Below the pieces are notes generated by a model. The model ran no database searches. It was given only the letters and a program-made list of their open reading frames with translations, and was not told the origin of the DNA. This document shows positions 38,447 to 48,495 of a stretch of 64,000 bases of DNA, piece after piece. Position 1 is the first letter of the stretch. Each line of letters opens with the position of its first letter. Where the stretch lies: positions 124,001 through 188,000 of the forward strand of contig OX044360.1 of the NCBI GenBank assembly GCA_943846745.1, in the 5' to 3' direction. Both the position numbers and the translations under genes were made by a program. The stretch is from Opacimonas sp002292215. GTDB lineage: Bacteria > Pseudomonadota > Gammaproteobacteria > Enterobacterales > Alteromonadaceae.

Positions 38447-39226
38447 GTGTCTACTTCTGTATTACTTGAACCTATTCATGCTTTTTTATCTCATCCGACG
38501 CCTCAATCTTGGATTGATGAAGCAATCAAACCGCAAAATTTGACAGTACTATTAGCCGATCATTTGATGTGTGAATTAAAAGCAGCGCAAACAGCAATGT
38601 TATTGTTGCGCCGTTATGCTGTTGATACTGAAAGTGCCGACGCATTATTGGCATGGCTTAAACCGTTTGAAGATTTTGCATATCGTCAAGTTGGTGATGG
38701 TGACTTTAGTTCTTATATCGGTTTATCCAAAAAATTAATTAGTCGCTCTAACTTTGCCCATGGGGATGAGCTAATATCCAAAATGGTCTTGTTGATTAAA
38801 GAGGAGCTTCATCACTTTGGTCAGGTTTTAGAGATCATGCAAGCGCGAAACATGCCCTATGACAATATAGGTGCTTCTCGCTATGCGCGTGGCTTAATGC
38901 AGCATGTGCGCACTCATGAGCCGGCAAAGTTAAGTGATACGTTAATATGTGGTGCGTTTATTGAAGCTCGAAGTTGTGAACGATTTGCAGCTATTGCACC
39001 GCATTTAGACCCTGAGTTGACTAAGTTTTATATCTCATTATTACGTTCCGAAGCCCGTCATTACAGTGATTATTTGAATCTTGCACGCACGGTTGGGGGC
39101 GATGATATTGAAGAACGTATTGCGCATTTTCGACAAGTAGAAGGTGAGTTGATCATTACCGAAGATGATGATTTTAGGTTTCACTCAGGTCTGCCATCTG
39201 CTGTGGCATTAGCTAAAACAGCTTGA
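38447..39226 (+). CDS. miaE: MiaE, tRNA-(ms2io6A37) hydroxylase
   Basis: Oxygen-dependent diiron enzyme that hydroxylates the isopentenyl group of ms2i6A37 in tRNA. The 259-aa product has the diiron ligands in a four-helix bundle: DHLMCELKAAQTAML (near 38-52), EELHHFGQVLEIM (near 120-132), EARSCERFAAIAP and SEARHYSDYL. Start is GTG 38447; no strong ribosome binding site is seen. A bidirectional terminator follows. Confidence 0.93.
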   Translation: MSTSVLLEPIHAFLSHPTPQSWIDEAIKPQNLTVLLADHLMCELKAAQTAMLLLRRYAVDTESADALLAWLKPFEDFAYRQVGDGDFSSYIGLSKKLISRSNFAHGDELISKMVLLIKEELHHFGQVLEIMQARNMPYDNIGASRYARGLMQHVRTHEPAKLSDTLICGAFIEARSCERFAAIAPHLDPELTKFYISLLRSEARHYSDYLNLARTVGGDDIEERIAHFRQVEGELIITEDDDFRFHSGLPSAVALAKTA

Positions 39227-39250
39227 TAGTCCTAATAGTAAACAGATAAT

Positions 39251-39276
39251 AAAAAAGTGCTAACTAGCGCTTTTTT
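39251..39276. terminator. Bidirectional terminator at the miaE/lpxH junction
   Basis: AAAAAAGTGCTA (39251-39262) and TAGCGCTTTTTT (39265-39276) form a near-perfect inverted repeat with one G-T pair. It overlaps the lpxH stop codon (39260-39262) and serves both convergent genes. Confidence 0.85.
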
Positions 39277-40012
39277 TAAAACTACGTTTTTGTAATTCAA
39301 ATCCGTGTCTGTCGACTTTTAAAATACTTCCTTGACTGTACCAGTCACCTAATACGATCCGGGTGGCATCTTTTTTCACACCATCAAGTTTTATTACGTG
39401 AATGTGAATGTCTGGTCTATGCGTATGACCGTGGATCATCCGTATTAGGCCGTATCTTTCATAGGTGCTGATCACCTCAGATGGGGTGACATCCATGATT
39501 TCCATCGACAAGACTTGTTTATTTTGCGCTGATATATTGCGACCGTTATTGGCAATCCGCCTGCGCCATGATAACGGTAGCGACAGCATAAACAATTGCC
39601 ATAATCGCGAACGAGATTTTTTGCGGAAACGCATATATTCAACATCACGCGTACACAATTCATCGCCATGCATAATAAGGGTGGGTGTACCGTATAAATC
39701 TAAGACCGTTTGCTCATCTAACAAGGTCAAGCCTGCTAGTTTGGCATATTTGGATTTTAAAGCAAAATCACGATTTCCGTGAATAAAATACACCGGCGTC
39801 GTCAATGATAAATTATGCAGTGCTTGGGCAATGAATTTAGTAAACGGATTAAGATCATCATCACCTATCCATACTTCAAACAAATCGCCTAATATATACA
39901 ACGCATTAGCGTTAGGTGCATCCTCGCGCAAGAATGTCATAAAACAGTCTGTAATGTCTTGACGTTCAGCACTTAGATGCAAATCAGAAATGAAATAGGT
40001 AAATTTACCCAT
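39260..40012 (-). CDS. lpxH: LpxH, UDP-2,3-diacylglucosamine diphosphatase
   Basis: Makes lipid X in lipid A synthesis at the inner face of the cytoplasmic membrane. The 250-aa product shows the calcineurin-like metal motifs: ISDLHL (8-13), LGDLFEVWIGDD near 41, GNRDF, HGDELC and HGHTHRP. It lies downstream of ppiB on the same strand, 38 bases apart, as in E. coli. Confidence 0.96.
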   Translation of the reverse strand: MGKFTYFISDLHLSAERQDITDCFMTFLREDAPNANALYILGDLFEVWIGDDDLNPFTKFIAQALHNLSLTTPVYFIHGNRDFALKSKYAKLAGLTLLDEQTVLDLYGTPTLIMHGDELCTRDVEYMRFRKKSRSRLWQLFMLSLPLSWRRRIANNGRNISAQNKQVLSMEIMDVTPSEVISTYERYGLIRMIHGHTHRPDIHIHVIKLDGVKKDATRIVLGDWYSQGSILKVDRHGFELQKRSFKKSAS

Positions 40013-40050
40013 TTAACGTTCCTTGTGATAAAAAGCGATCAAAACGACTA

Positions 40051-40551
40051 CTATTCGCTAATTTCGACAGATTCAATCACTACCGCTTCAACAGGTACGT
40101 CTTGATGAAAACCTGAATTACCGGTTGCCACGGCTTCAATCGCTTCTACGATTTCGATACCGTCAGTGACTTCACCAAATACACAATATCCCCAGCCATT
40201 GACTGATTCACTTGAGTGATTCAAGAAATCGTTATTTTTGGCATTAATAAAAAACTGAGCCGTTGCTGAATGTGGGTCTTGGGTACGCGCCATGGCAATC
40301 GTGCCCTTGGTATTCAACAAACCGTTGTTCGCTTCATTTTTAATTTGTGCCTTTGTGTCTTTTTGTTCCATATCGGCAGTAAAACCACCACCTTGGATCA
40401 TAAATCCTTTGATCACACGGTGAAAGATAGTTCCTTCAAAAAAACCTTCTTTCGCATAGCTTAAAAAATTAGCTACTGTCTCTGGTGCTTTTTCACTGTT
40501 AAGACCAATGGTAATCGCACCATGGTTAGTGTTAAGAGTAATCGATGACAT
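40051..40551 (-). CDS. ppiB: PpiB, cytoplasmic cyclophilin
   Basis: Peptidyl-prolyl cis-trans isomerase of 166 aa without a signal peptide, so cytoplasmic. Cyclophilin motifs: FHRVIKGFMIQGGGF, then AMARTQDPHSATAQFFIN. First gene of ppiB-lpxH and divergent from cysS. Confidence 0.96.
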   Translation of the reverse strand: MSSITLNTNHGAITIGLNSEKAPETVANFLSYAKEGFFEGTIFHRVIKGFMIQGGGFTADMEQKDTKAQIKNEANNGLLNTKGTIAMARTQDPHSATAQFFINAKNNDFLNHSSESVNGWGYCVFGEVTDGIEIVEAIEAVATGNSGFHQDVPVEAVVIESVEISE

Positions 40552-40709
40552 AATGTTTCCTCATTGGGTAGTTGTGGTCGCATTTTAGCTTACTTTGTGC
40601 ATAATTACGATGATTCTCAATGCCTTGAATGGTAAACTTAACAAATAATTTCAAACGTTGTTCACGTTTCACGTGATTGACTCAATCAAACGATGGAAAT
40701 CTGCTAAGC

Positions 40710-42089
40710 ATGTTGCAAATTTATAATACCCTGACACGACAAAAATCTCCGTTTACTCCAATAGAACCTGGCAAAGTGGGTTTGTATGTCTGTGGAATTA
40801 CGGTATATGACTTGTCACATATGGGGCATGCTCGCACCTATCTTAGCTTTGATGTCATGGTGCGGTATATGCGCTACTTAGGCTATGACGTAAAATACGT
40901 ACGCAATATTACTGATGTCGATGATAAAATCATTCAACGTGCGCTCGTTAATAATGAATCGACTGAAACGCTAACTAATCGAACTGTTGCCTTGATGCAT
41001 GAAGATTTTGCCGCTCTAAATTTACTCGAGCCGGATGTTGAGCCTCGAGTTACGACGCACATGCCCCAAATCATTGATGTCATAGAACGCTTAGTCACTA
41101 AAGGGCATGCCTATGTGGCAAGTTCTGGCGATGTATTGTTTGATGTGTCTACCTTTGAACAATATGGGGCATTGAGTAAACAAGATCTAGAGCAACTACA
41201 ATCTGGTGCGCGTGTTGAAGTTGCAGCTGGAAAAGACGATCCCTTAGATTTTGTTTTATGGAAAATGGCTAAACCAAATGAACCTAGTTGGGCATCACCT
41301 TGGGGTGAGGGTCGCCCTGGTTGGCATATCGAATGTTCAGCCATGAACCACAAGCACTTGGGTAAGCATTTTGATATTCATGGTGGGGGCTCTGATTTGA
41401 CGTTCCCACATCATGAAAATGAAGTTGCCCAATCTTGCTGCGCGTTTGATACACCGTATGTGAATACATGGGTTCACACGGGTATGGTCCAAGTGGATAA
41501 TGAAAAAATGTCTAAGTCCTTGGGAAATTTCTTTACACTAAGAGACGTGCTTGCACAGCATCATAAAGAGACTTTACGTTTCTTTTTAATGTCGGCCCAT
41601 TACCGTTCACAGCTAAGTTATTCTCAAGATAACATTGACCAAGCACAATCTGCCTTAGAGCGTTTATACACGGCACTGCGTGATGTGACACCAGACACAA
41701 CAACAGAATTAGCTTATGGTGGTTATTTAGCCCGTTTTGAAGCGGCGATGAATGATGACTTTAATACACCGATTGCGTTTTCTGTGTTATTTGATTGTGC
41801 TAAAGACTTAAACAAAGCGAAGACTGATAATCCTAATGAAGCTTGTAAGTTAGCGGCAGTATTAAAAGGCTTAGGCAATATCTTAGGTTGTTTACAAGAT
41901 GAGCCACAGGCATTTTTACAAAGTGACTCGGGGATCGATGCGGCTGAAGTTGAGGGCTTGATAGCCCAGCGTAATCAAGCTCGTGCAGATAAAGATTGGG
42001 GCGCAGCAGATGCCGCGCGTGATGCCTTAACTGCGTTAGGTGTAATTATAGAAGATAGTGCTAATGGCACGACTTGGCGCAAAGCATAA
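40710..42089 (+). CDS. cysS: CysS, cysteinyl-tRNA synthetase
   Basis: Class I aminoacyl-tRNA synthetase. From ATG 40710 the product is 459 aa (E. coli 461) and begins MLQIYNTLTRQK, matching E. coli MLKIFNTLTRQK. Cys28 begins the zinc site, the HIGH motif is HMGH (37-40) and the KMSKS loop is EKMSKSLGN. An upstream in-frame start near 40677 would add 11 residues and is not supported by the family. Confidence 0.97.
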   Translation: MLQIYNTLTRQKSPFTPIEPGKVGLYVCGITVYDLSHMGHARTYLSFDVMVRYMRYLGYDVKYVRNITDVDDKIIQRALVNNESTETLTNRTVALMHEDFAALNLLEPDVEPRVTTHMPQIIDVIERLVTKGHAYVASSGDVLFDVSTFEQYGALSKQDLEQLQSGARVEVAAGKDDPLDFVLWKMAKPNEPSWASPWGEGRPGWHIECSAMNHKHLGKHFDIHGGGSDLTFPHHENEVAQSCCAFDTPYVNTWVHTGMVQVDNEKMSKSLGNFFTLRDVLAQHHKETLRFFLMSAHYRSQLSYSQDNIDQAQSALERLYTALRDVTPDTTTELAYGGYLARFEAAMNDDFNTPIAFSVLFDCAKDLNKAKTDNPNEACKLAAVLKGLGNILGCLQDEPQAFLQSDSGIDAAEVEGLIAQRNQARADKDWGAADAARDALTALGVIIEDSANGTTWRKA

Positions 42090-42092
42090 ACG

Positions 42093-42121
42093 CTAGCGTC
42101 AAGATTATCCGCTTGCGCTAG
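42093..42121. repeat. Hairpin between convergent cysS and mltD
   Basis: CTAGCG and CAAG (42093-42098, 42100-42103) pair with CTTG and CGCTAG (42112-42121) with one bulged T and an 8-base loop. No T run follows on either strand, so it is not a standard intrinsic terminator, although its place suggests a role in ending or protecting transcripts. Confidence 0.55.
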
Positions 42122-42147
42122 GCTTATCGTCTGGCGCTACACTTATA

Positions 42148-43740
42148 TTATGACGCAGTTTCCATTCGCGTGACATCGACACTTAAGCGTAAGCGTTGGC
42201 CTGGTTGTAAGTATTTGCCTTTATCTAATTGATTCCAGTTGACTATATCATTGATTCTAACATTGAACTTTTGGCCAATGCGCGCTAATGAATCGCCATT
42301 TTTAACGATATAGGTAATGTTTCTGACAATACCCGAAGGCTTATCATTGGGTAACCATACCACGAGCTTTTTTCCCGGATAAATTGCGTCTTTCGGTGCG
42401 ATCCCATTCCATTTTGCTAATGCTCGAGTCGATACTTTGTATTTTCTGGCTAGATCCCACAATGAATCACCTTGCTTAATAATATGCGTCAACTTAGCAT
42501 GCTCGCTACGCTGACGTTTATCTTTAATCGTCGCTAAACGCTGAGTTTTAGATAGGGTGTATTGATCGAGTGATTTTAACGCCACGGGTACAAGTAAATA
42601 ATCATCTTGAAATATGCTGTTGCCATTGAGTTCATTGACTTGTTTGATGATATCAATAGTGGTGTGATGTGCTTGTGCAATAGCCCCAAGATTATCTCCA
42701 GATTGCACTTGGTAACGCACCCAGTTAATTCGTTCTTGCGCTTTGGTCTGAGCTAGTTGTTGTTCAAATGTCTCTATTTTTTGGATAGGCAATAATAAAT
42801 GATGAGGGCCATCCGGCGCGGTAGCCCAACGATTAAAGCCTGGGTTTAATGCATGTAATTCTTGTAATGTTAACTCTGCAAAATCAGCTGCAATAGCTAA
42901 ATCAATTTGCGCATCCATCGTGACGATTTCTAAAACAGGGGCATTGGCGATCTCTGGCCAATTAAGGTTGTCATCTACCACTTGCTGTTTCAGAAGATTG
43001 ATCAAAGCAATTAGTTTAGGGACGTATTGACGGGTCTCTTTGGGTAAGTCTAAAGACCAAAAATCAGTTGGTTTACCCGCACGTTTGTTTTTGTTTATGG
43101 CGCGTCTAACCCTACCTTCGCCTGAATTGTACGCAGCTAGAGCATGATACCAATTACCGTCAAAAAAACGATGCAAGTAAGATAAATAGCCAATAGCGCC
43201 TTCGGTCGCTTTTACGACATCGCGGCGACCGTCATACCACCAGTTTTGTGCCATACCAAAGCGTTTACCTGTGCTAGGAATAAACTGCCACAAACCCGAA
43301 GCACTCCCATGTGAATACGCAAAAGGATCAAAGGCGCTTTCAACAATCGGCAGAAGGGCTAATTCAAGTGGTAAGTCATGTTGCTCTAACGTGTTAACGA
43401 TGTAATACATAAACGGACGAGCACGTTCAGAAACACGTTGCATATAATGTGGGTGTTTATTGTACCATTTTTGTTGTGCAGTGATTCTTGGGTGTTGACC
43501 TTCTAAGGTATTTGCGTTTTTCGCTATGTATGTCCATAAGTTAGTGATGTCTTCAGGTGTCTCTGTCGGTGATAGTTCAACTGGCAGTTCGATGCTCGAT
43601 AATGCTTCAGTAACATTTTCTACAGGATGCATTAATTCAACGGGAGCACCACTTTCACTCAGTTTTGCCGATGACAATATAGATGTCGCCTGACAACCCA
43701 ACAATAAAAATACACTAATAAATATGAACAACAATCTCAT
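42148..43740 (-). CDS. mltD: MltD, membrane-bound lytic murein transglycosylase D
   Basis: Outer-membrane lipoprotein that cleaves peptidoglycan glycan strands. Lipobox LLGC (Cys16). The SLT domain (about 100-240) has the catalytic Glu134 in LLPIVESAFDPF, followed by SHGSASGLWQFIPSTGKRFG. Three LysM domains follow (about 345-388, 413-456, 472-518). Length 530 aa (E. coli 452 with two LysM repeats), so one more LysM than E. coli. It lies downstream of gloB on the same strand. Confidence 0.95.
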   Translation of the reverse strand: MRLLFIFISVFLLLGCQATSILSSAKLSESGAPVELMHPVENVTEALSSIELPVELSPTETPEDITNLWTYIAKNANTLEGQHPRITAQQKWYNKHPHYMQRVSERARPFMYYIVNTLEQHDLPLELALLPIVESAFDPFAYSHGSASGLWQFIPSTGKRFGMAQNWWYDGRRDVVKATEGAIGYLSYLHRFFDGNWYHALAAYNSGEGRVRRAINKNKRAGKPTDFWSLDLPKETRQYVPKLIALINLLKQQVVDDNLNWPEIANAPVLEIVTMDAQIDLAIAADFAELTLQELHALNPGFNRWATAPDGPHHLLLPIQKIETFEQQLAQTKAQERINWVRYQVQSGDNLGAIAQAHHTTIDIIKQVNELNGNSIFQDDYLLVPVALKSLDQYTLSKTQRLATIKDKRQRSEHAKLTHIIKQGDSLWDLARKYKVSTRALAKWNGIAPKDAIYPGKKLVVWLPNDKPSGIVRNITYIVKNGDSLARIGQKFNVRINDIVNWNQLDKGKYLQPGQRLRLSVDVTRMETAS

Positions 43741-43811
43741 GAAAACTTCTTACCTCAAAACTTCTTACCGTAAAAGTGAGCGCACATTATACTGGATTTG
43801 TTAACAAAGTG

Positions 43812-44588
43812 CTAAAAGTCGTCTTTTGCCTGGCGTAACGCCGCAAATACTTGTACTGGATCGGTGACGGTCTTTTGTCTCAAATCACCAGCACTGCTTT
43901 GTGCAAATGCCTGAATGCTGTCAACGTGTACACGTAAAAAAGGATTGAATTGCAACTGCTCTGATAACAACGTCGGGATCGTGGGTTTATTATTTGAGCG
44001 TTGTTGTTCCACCCATAATTTGTATTGTGCTAAGGCTTTATTATGTGGTTCGACGGTTTCAGCAAACGCAATATTTGCTTGTGTGTATTCATGCGTACAA
44101 TAAATTAGAGTTTCACGCGGTAGTTGTGAGATTTTACGCAATGAATCAAACATTTGCGCAGGTGTTCCTTCGAATAATCGACCGCAGCCACAAGAAAAAA
44201 GCGTATCACCACAAAATAGCATCCCTGGTGCAAAATACATGATGTGATCAAGCGTATGCCCAGGAACGGTCATCACTGACAATTCTATTTTCAACTCGTC
44301 TAAATACAAGGTGTCAGTATCTTCTAGAGGATGAGTAATACCTTTGATGTTGGGATTATTCGGCCCAAATACAGTGATATGTGGATAATGCTTGGTTAAC
44401 TGACTAATTCCACCAGTATGATCAAAATGATGATGGGTAATTAAAATCGCACTTAACTGGAGATTGTGCGCTTTTAAAAAAGCCAGCACAACCGCAGGAT
44501 CGCCGGGATCGACAACGACACAATGTTGTTCATTGTGCAGCGCCCAGATGTAATTATCAGTGAATGCGTTTATTGGAGTTATTTTCAC
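43812..44588 (-). CDS. gloB: GloB, hydroxyacylglutathione hydrolase (glyoxalase II)
   Basis: Hydrolyses S-lactoylglutathione in methylglyoxal detoxification. Metallo-beta-lactamase fold with the dimetal motif THHHFDHTGG, GHTLDH, and CGDTLFSCGCGRLFEGT. I place the start at GTG 44588: AAGG lies seven bases upstream and the protein then begins MKITPINAFTDNYIWAL, as in the family, giving 258 aa (E. coli 251). The ORF is open to 44813 but that extension is not GloB-like and runs into the divergent methyltransferase gene. Confidence 0.95.
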   Translation of the reverse strand: MKITPINAFTDNYIWALHNEQHCVVVDPGDPAVVLAFLKAHNLQLSAILITHHHFDHTGGISQLTKHYPHITVFGPNNPNIKGITHPLEDTDTLYLDELKIELSVMTVPGHTLDHIMYFAPGMLFCGDTLFSCGCGRLFEGTPAQMFDSLRKISQLPRETLIYCTHEYTQANIAFAETVEPHNKALAQYKLWVEQQRSNNKPTIPTLLSEQLQFNPFLRVHVDSIQAFAQSSAGDLRQKTVTDPVQVFAALRQAKDDF

Positions 44589-44699
44589 TATGTTGCCTTC
44601 ACTATTAGAGTAAAAAGTTTCACGAGTTAGAATATTACGTGATAGATTATCAATTGCATAGTCGTTTAACTCAGTCGCTTTAACAATAGGACTTATATC

Positions 44700-45560
44700 A
44701 TGTTTGTTGGACATGCTTTCACACCTAACCCGATTCGCTACCCTGAGGATTGGCATATCATCGCAAGTCATAAGGATTTGTTGAATACTATTAATCAGTT
44801 GATGAGTGAGCATTGCGACACGATTTATGGGGATGTGCAGCTAAATATCGGAGAATTGAGTATGTGTTGGCAGGCTCAAGAAAATCGCTTGCGCAAAACG
44901 ATCAATATGCATGTCAATCAGCATCAATTAGATGAGCTGACGGAATCATTATGCCCGTTACCCGATCCGACGCATCAAAATATTTATGCACAGCTAACTG
45001 AACTGCCCTTTGCAAAAGGTAGTGTTGATGCAGTGTGTTTGTGTAACGGATTAGATTTTACGCATGATCCTCATCAACTTTTACGTGAAATCGAACGAGT
45101 GGTGCGCAGTGATGGACATTTGATATTAACGGGGTTTAATCCATTTAGTCCGAGCGGACTGATTAAGCATTTACCTTTATATCGCAGTCATCCGTTGCAT
45201 CAAGCTCGTTTTTTTAGCCATTATCGAGTAAAAGAGTGGTTACATGTGTTGGGGTTTACCGTGAAAGTGCAGCGCTTTTTTGGTCAATGGAATATGTTTA
45301 GTCAGAGTCAAGTAGGGGCTAAATGGTCAAAACAGTCAAGTGAAACAGTTTCACAACAGCATTCGTCGCAACGTTCAAGAATACGCCAAGATCAGCATAT
45401 GGGCTGTTTTTCACCGTTCAATAGTATGTATTTTATGGTGGCACAAAAAACTGAAATGCCTCTGACGCTAATTAAACCCAAATTTGCACGATATAAACCG
45501 CGTTTGCAATCGGCTCATGCAAGCATGCGGGTTGATACAAAACAACCCGCGCAAGATTAA
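44700..45560 (+). CDS. YafS-like class I SAM-dependent methyltransferase
   Basis: 286-aa predicted methyltransferase. The core (about 85-200) shows LPFAKGSVDAVCLCNGLDF, EIERVVRSDGHLILTGFNP and LHVLGFTVK. The classic glycine-rich SAM loop is not obvious, which is typical of YafS. The C-terminal 80 residues are polar and variable. In E. coli yafS is also divergent from gloB with mltD beyond, which supports orthology. Substrate unknown. Confidence 0.85.
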   Translation: MFVGHAFTPNPIRYPEDWHIIASHKDLLNTINQLMSEHCDTIYGDVQLNIGELSMCWQAQENRLRKTINMHVNQHQLDELTESLCPLPDPTHQNIYAQLTELPFAKGSVDAVCLCNGLDFTHDPHQLLREIERVVRSDGHLILTGFNPFSPSGLIKHLPLYRSHPLHQARFFSHYRVKEWLHVLGFTVKVQRFFGQWNMFSQSQVGAKWSKQSSETVSQQHSSQRSRIRQDQHMGCFSPFNSMYFMVAQKTEMPLTLIKPKFARYKPRLQSAHASMRVDTKQPAQD

Positions 45561-45579
45561 TACCAATAAGGTATACGAT

Positions 45580-47655
45580 TTACTTAACGCGCATCCCCGG
45601 TTGTGCACCAGCATGAGGCTCTAAAATATAAAGCTCATCACCGCCTGGGCCTGCAGCCAGAACCATGCCTTCGGACATGCCAAAACGCATTTTACGCGGG
45701 GCAAGATTAGCTACCATTACCGTTAACTTACCAGCTAGATCTTCGGGGGCATAAGCAGATTTGATACCTGCAAATACTTGACGAGTGGTCTCGGTACCGA
45801 TATCTAATTGTAAACACAATAACTTGTCAGCACCTTCAACATGATCCGCACTGACAATTTTAGCAATGCGCAAATCGACCTTCGCAAAATCATCAAATTG
45901 GATCATCGGCGCAATCTCATCGTCGTTATCTGACTTATTACCCAGTTTGGCTGATTTTTCGGTTTTCTTTGTCGTTTTGACTTTTTTGCTGGCATCTTCC
46001 GTTACCGCTAAGTGCTCTTTTGATGCATCCACCATTGCTGCCACTTTATCGCTATCAACACGTTGTAACATAGCCTTAAATTTATTAATACTATGACCGG
46101 TGAGGGTAGTTTGGGCTGAACCCCATACAAAGCTATCATTCAAAAATTCTTGCGCTTTTAACGATAAGTCGGGTAAAACTGGACTGAGGTAAATGCTCAA
46201 TACACGGAACATATGAATACCCATCGAACACACATCATGAGTATGTTGCTGCAATTGGGGATCTTTGATCGTTACCCACGGCGCTTGGGTATCGATAAAT
46301 TGGTTTGCTTTGTCTGCTAATGCCATGATCTCACGGATCGCATGATGATACTGACGCGCTTCAAAATGCTGCGCAATACTGTCACTAGCGGCACTAAACT
46401 CATTGAGCAACGCTGGGTCGAGAATGTTGTCAGACAATTTGCTGTCAAATTTCTTGGTAATAAAGCTAGCACAACGGCTCGCGATATTCACTACTTTACC
46501 GACTAAATCGGAGTTGACTTTTTGTGTGAAATCTTCAAAGTTTAGGTCGATATCTGTCACACTATCATTGAGTTTAGACGCAAAGTAATAACGCAAATAC
46601 TCAGGGTTTAAATGATCTAAATAGGTGCGTGCCTTGATGAATGTGCCTTTTGATTTAGACATTTTGGCACCGTTAACGGTAACAAAACCATGGATGTTAA
46701 CACCCGTTGGTTTACGATATCCGGCCCCTTCAAGCATAGCAGGCCAAAACAGGCAATGGAAATACGTAATGTCTTTACCTATGAAATGATATAATTCAGC
46801 GTCAGAATCCGCATTCCAATATTCATCAAAGCTAACGTTATTTTTTTCGCAAAAATTCAAAAAACTCGCCATGTAGCCAACTGGCGCATCTACCCACACA
46901 TAAAAATATTTACCTGGGGCATTCGGGATCTCAAAGCCAAAATAGGGCGCATCACGGGAGATATCCCACTGCTGTAAACCTTGCTCAAACCATTCTTGTA
47001 GTTTGTTGGCCATTTCAGCTTGCACAGTACCTGATTTAATCCAAGTTTGTAGCATATCGGAGAATTTAGGTAGGTCAAAGAAGTAATGCTCAGAGTCTTT
47101 TAAAATAGGTGTTGCACCTGATACGACCGAACGAGGATTAAGTACCTCTGTGGTAGCATAAGTCGCGGAACATACATCGCAGCTATCGCCATTTTGGTCT
47201 TCTGCGCCACATTTAGGGCAGTCGCCTTTAATAAAGCGATCTGGCAAAAACATGCCTTTTTCAGGATCATATAATTGGTTAATGATCTTAGTGGAGATAT
47301 AACCCGCTGCATGTAAGCGGTTGTAAATAGTCTCGGATAATAGTTTGTTTTCCGGAGAATGTGTTACATAGTAATTATCATAATCAATATCAAAATCAAG
47401 TAAATCTTGATGATGTTCAGCACGCGTGCGATCAACCATTTCTTCCGGCGTGATCCCCAGTTCTTGCGCTTTTAGCATCACCGGCGTTCCATGTGCATCA
47501 TCTGCACAGACACTATAACAAGTGTGTCCACGCATTTTTTGAAAACGCGTCCAAATGTTAGTTTGGATATGTTCCAAAAGATGACCTAAATGGATTGAAC
47601 CATTAGCATAGGGAAGGGCGCTGGTTACTAAAATCTTACGAGGTGCTTGAGCCAT
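45580..47655 (-). CDS. metG: MetG, methionyl-tRNA synthetase
   Basis: Class I synthetase of 691 aa (E. coli 677). Motifs: HLGH near 21-24, zinc knuckle CPKCG...CDVC near 142-159, KMSKSKGT near 335, and a C-terminal tRNA-binding domain (about 585-691: DFAKVDLRIAKIVSADHVEG). A Lys-rich linker precedes that domain. ATG 47655 is chosen (MAQAPRKILVTSALPYANG); a TTG two codons earlier is possible. Divergent from dcd; mrp is not between them as it is in many relatives. Confidence 0.96.
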   Translation of the reverse strand: MAQAPRKILVTSALPYANGSIHLGHLLEHIQTNIWTRFQKMRGHTCYSVCADDAHGTPVMLKAQELGITPEEMVDRTRAEHHQDLLDFDIDYDNYYVTHSPENKLLSETIYNRLHAAGYISTKIINQLYDPEKGMFLPDRFIKGDCPKCGAEDQNGDSCDVCSATYATTEVLNPRSVVSGATPILKDSEHYFFDLPKFSDMLQTWIKSGTVQAEMANKLQEWFEQGLQQWDISRDAPYFGFEIPNAPGKYFYVWVDAPVGYMASFLNFCEKNNVSFDEYWNADSDAELYHFIGKDITYFHCLFWPAMLEGAGYRKPTGVNIHGFVTVNGAKMSKSKGTFIKARTYLDHLNPEYLRYYFASKLNDSVTDIDLNFEDFTQKVNSDLVGKVVNIASRCASFITKKFDSKLSDNILDPALLNEFSAASDSIAQHFEARQYHHAIREIMALADKANQFIDTQAPWVTIKDPQLQQHTHDVCSMGIHMFRVLSIYLSPVLPDLSLKAQEFLNDSFVWGSAQTTLTGHSINKFKAMLQRVDSDKVAAMVDASKEHLAVTEDASKKVKTTKKTEKSAKLGNKSDNDDEIAPMIQFDDFAKVDLRIAKIVSADHVEGADKLLCLQLDIGTETTRQVFAGIKSAYAPEDLAGKLTVMVANLAPRKMRFGMSEGMVLAAGPGGDELYILEPHAGAQPGMRVK

Positions 47656-47816
47656 AATCAAAAATGCAAATTACTGTAGAAAAAAAGTTGCCAAATGGTA
47701 GCGTAAAACCGCATTTTTTGCACTCATAAACTCATGATTTATTGTATAAATATTTGCGTTGTCTGTTCAGTAGATAGATAATGTTACCAGATAGTACAAC
47801 TAACTAGAGAATCCCC

Positions 47817-48422
47817 ATGCGCTTATGCGATAAAGATATTTACGCCTCGTTACAACGAGGTGAGATCGCGATTACCCCTCAACCTGATTATGATCAGATC
47901 AGTGGGCTGACTGTGGATATGAGGCTTGGAAATAAGTTTCGTATTTTTCAGGCTCATGCCGCACCTTATATCGATTTATCAGGTGAAAAGTCCGACGTGC
48001 AGGCGCAACTTGATTTGGTGATGAGTGATGAAATTAGTATCGCGGATGATAAAGCGTTTTTCTTGCACCCAGGCGAATTGGCTCTTGCGATTACCTATGA
48101 ATCGGTGACGTTGCCGGCAAATATTGTGGGTTGGCTTGATGGGCGTTCATCATTGGCTCGCTTAGGTTTAATGGTGCATGTGACTGCGCATCGTATTGAC
48201 CCAGGTTGGTCAGGTAACATTGTTTTGGAGTTTTATAATTCGGGTAAATTACCACTGGCGTTACGTCCCAAAATGAAGATTGGGGCACTGAGTTTTGAAG
48301 TCTTATCTGATCACGCCGATAAACCGTATAACGCGCGAGTTGATGCCAAATATAAAGGACAAGATGGTGCGATTGCGAGTCGTATTAATCACGACAATAA
48401 CAGTTCAGACGATAACCAGTAA
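47817..48422 (+). CDS. dcd: Dcd, dCTP deaminase
   Basis: Deaminates dCTP to dUTP for thymidylate synthesis. The 201-aa product (E. coli 193) starts MRLCDKDI and has GWLDGRSSLARLGL and the catalytic-site HRIDPGWSGNIVLEF. The last ten residues are polar (Asn, Asp, Ser) and extra to the family. It is followed by an MscS-type channel gene after 73 bases. Confidence 0.96.
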   Translation: MRLCDKDIYASLQRGEIAITPQPDYDQISGLTVDMRLGNKFRIFQAHAAPYIDLSGEKSDVQAQLDLVMSDEISIADDKAFFLHPGELALAITYESVTLPANIVGWLDGRSSLARLGLMVHVTAHRIDPGWSGNIVLEFYNSGKLPLALRPKMKIGALSFEVLSDHADKPYNARVDAKYKGQDGAIASRINHDNNSSDDNQ

Positions 48423-48495
48423 CGTAATTAATGCTCATGTGGCACTTTTAAGTTAGTATTAGCAATAATTGTTATTGTAGAGTGTATTTAGTCGT

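Noticed and set aside
44589..44813. Long N-terminal extension of gloB
   Set aside because: Not related to GloB; it overlaps the divergent methyltransferase start, and GTG 44588 has a good ribosome binding site.
47656..47816. T-box or SAM riboswitch before metG or dcd
   Set aside because: The 161-base divergent region has no conserved stem-loops or T-box motif.
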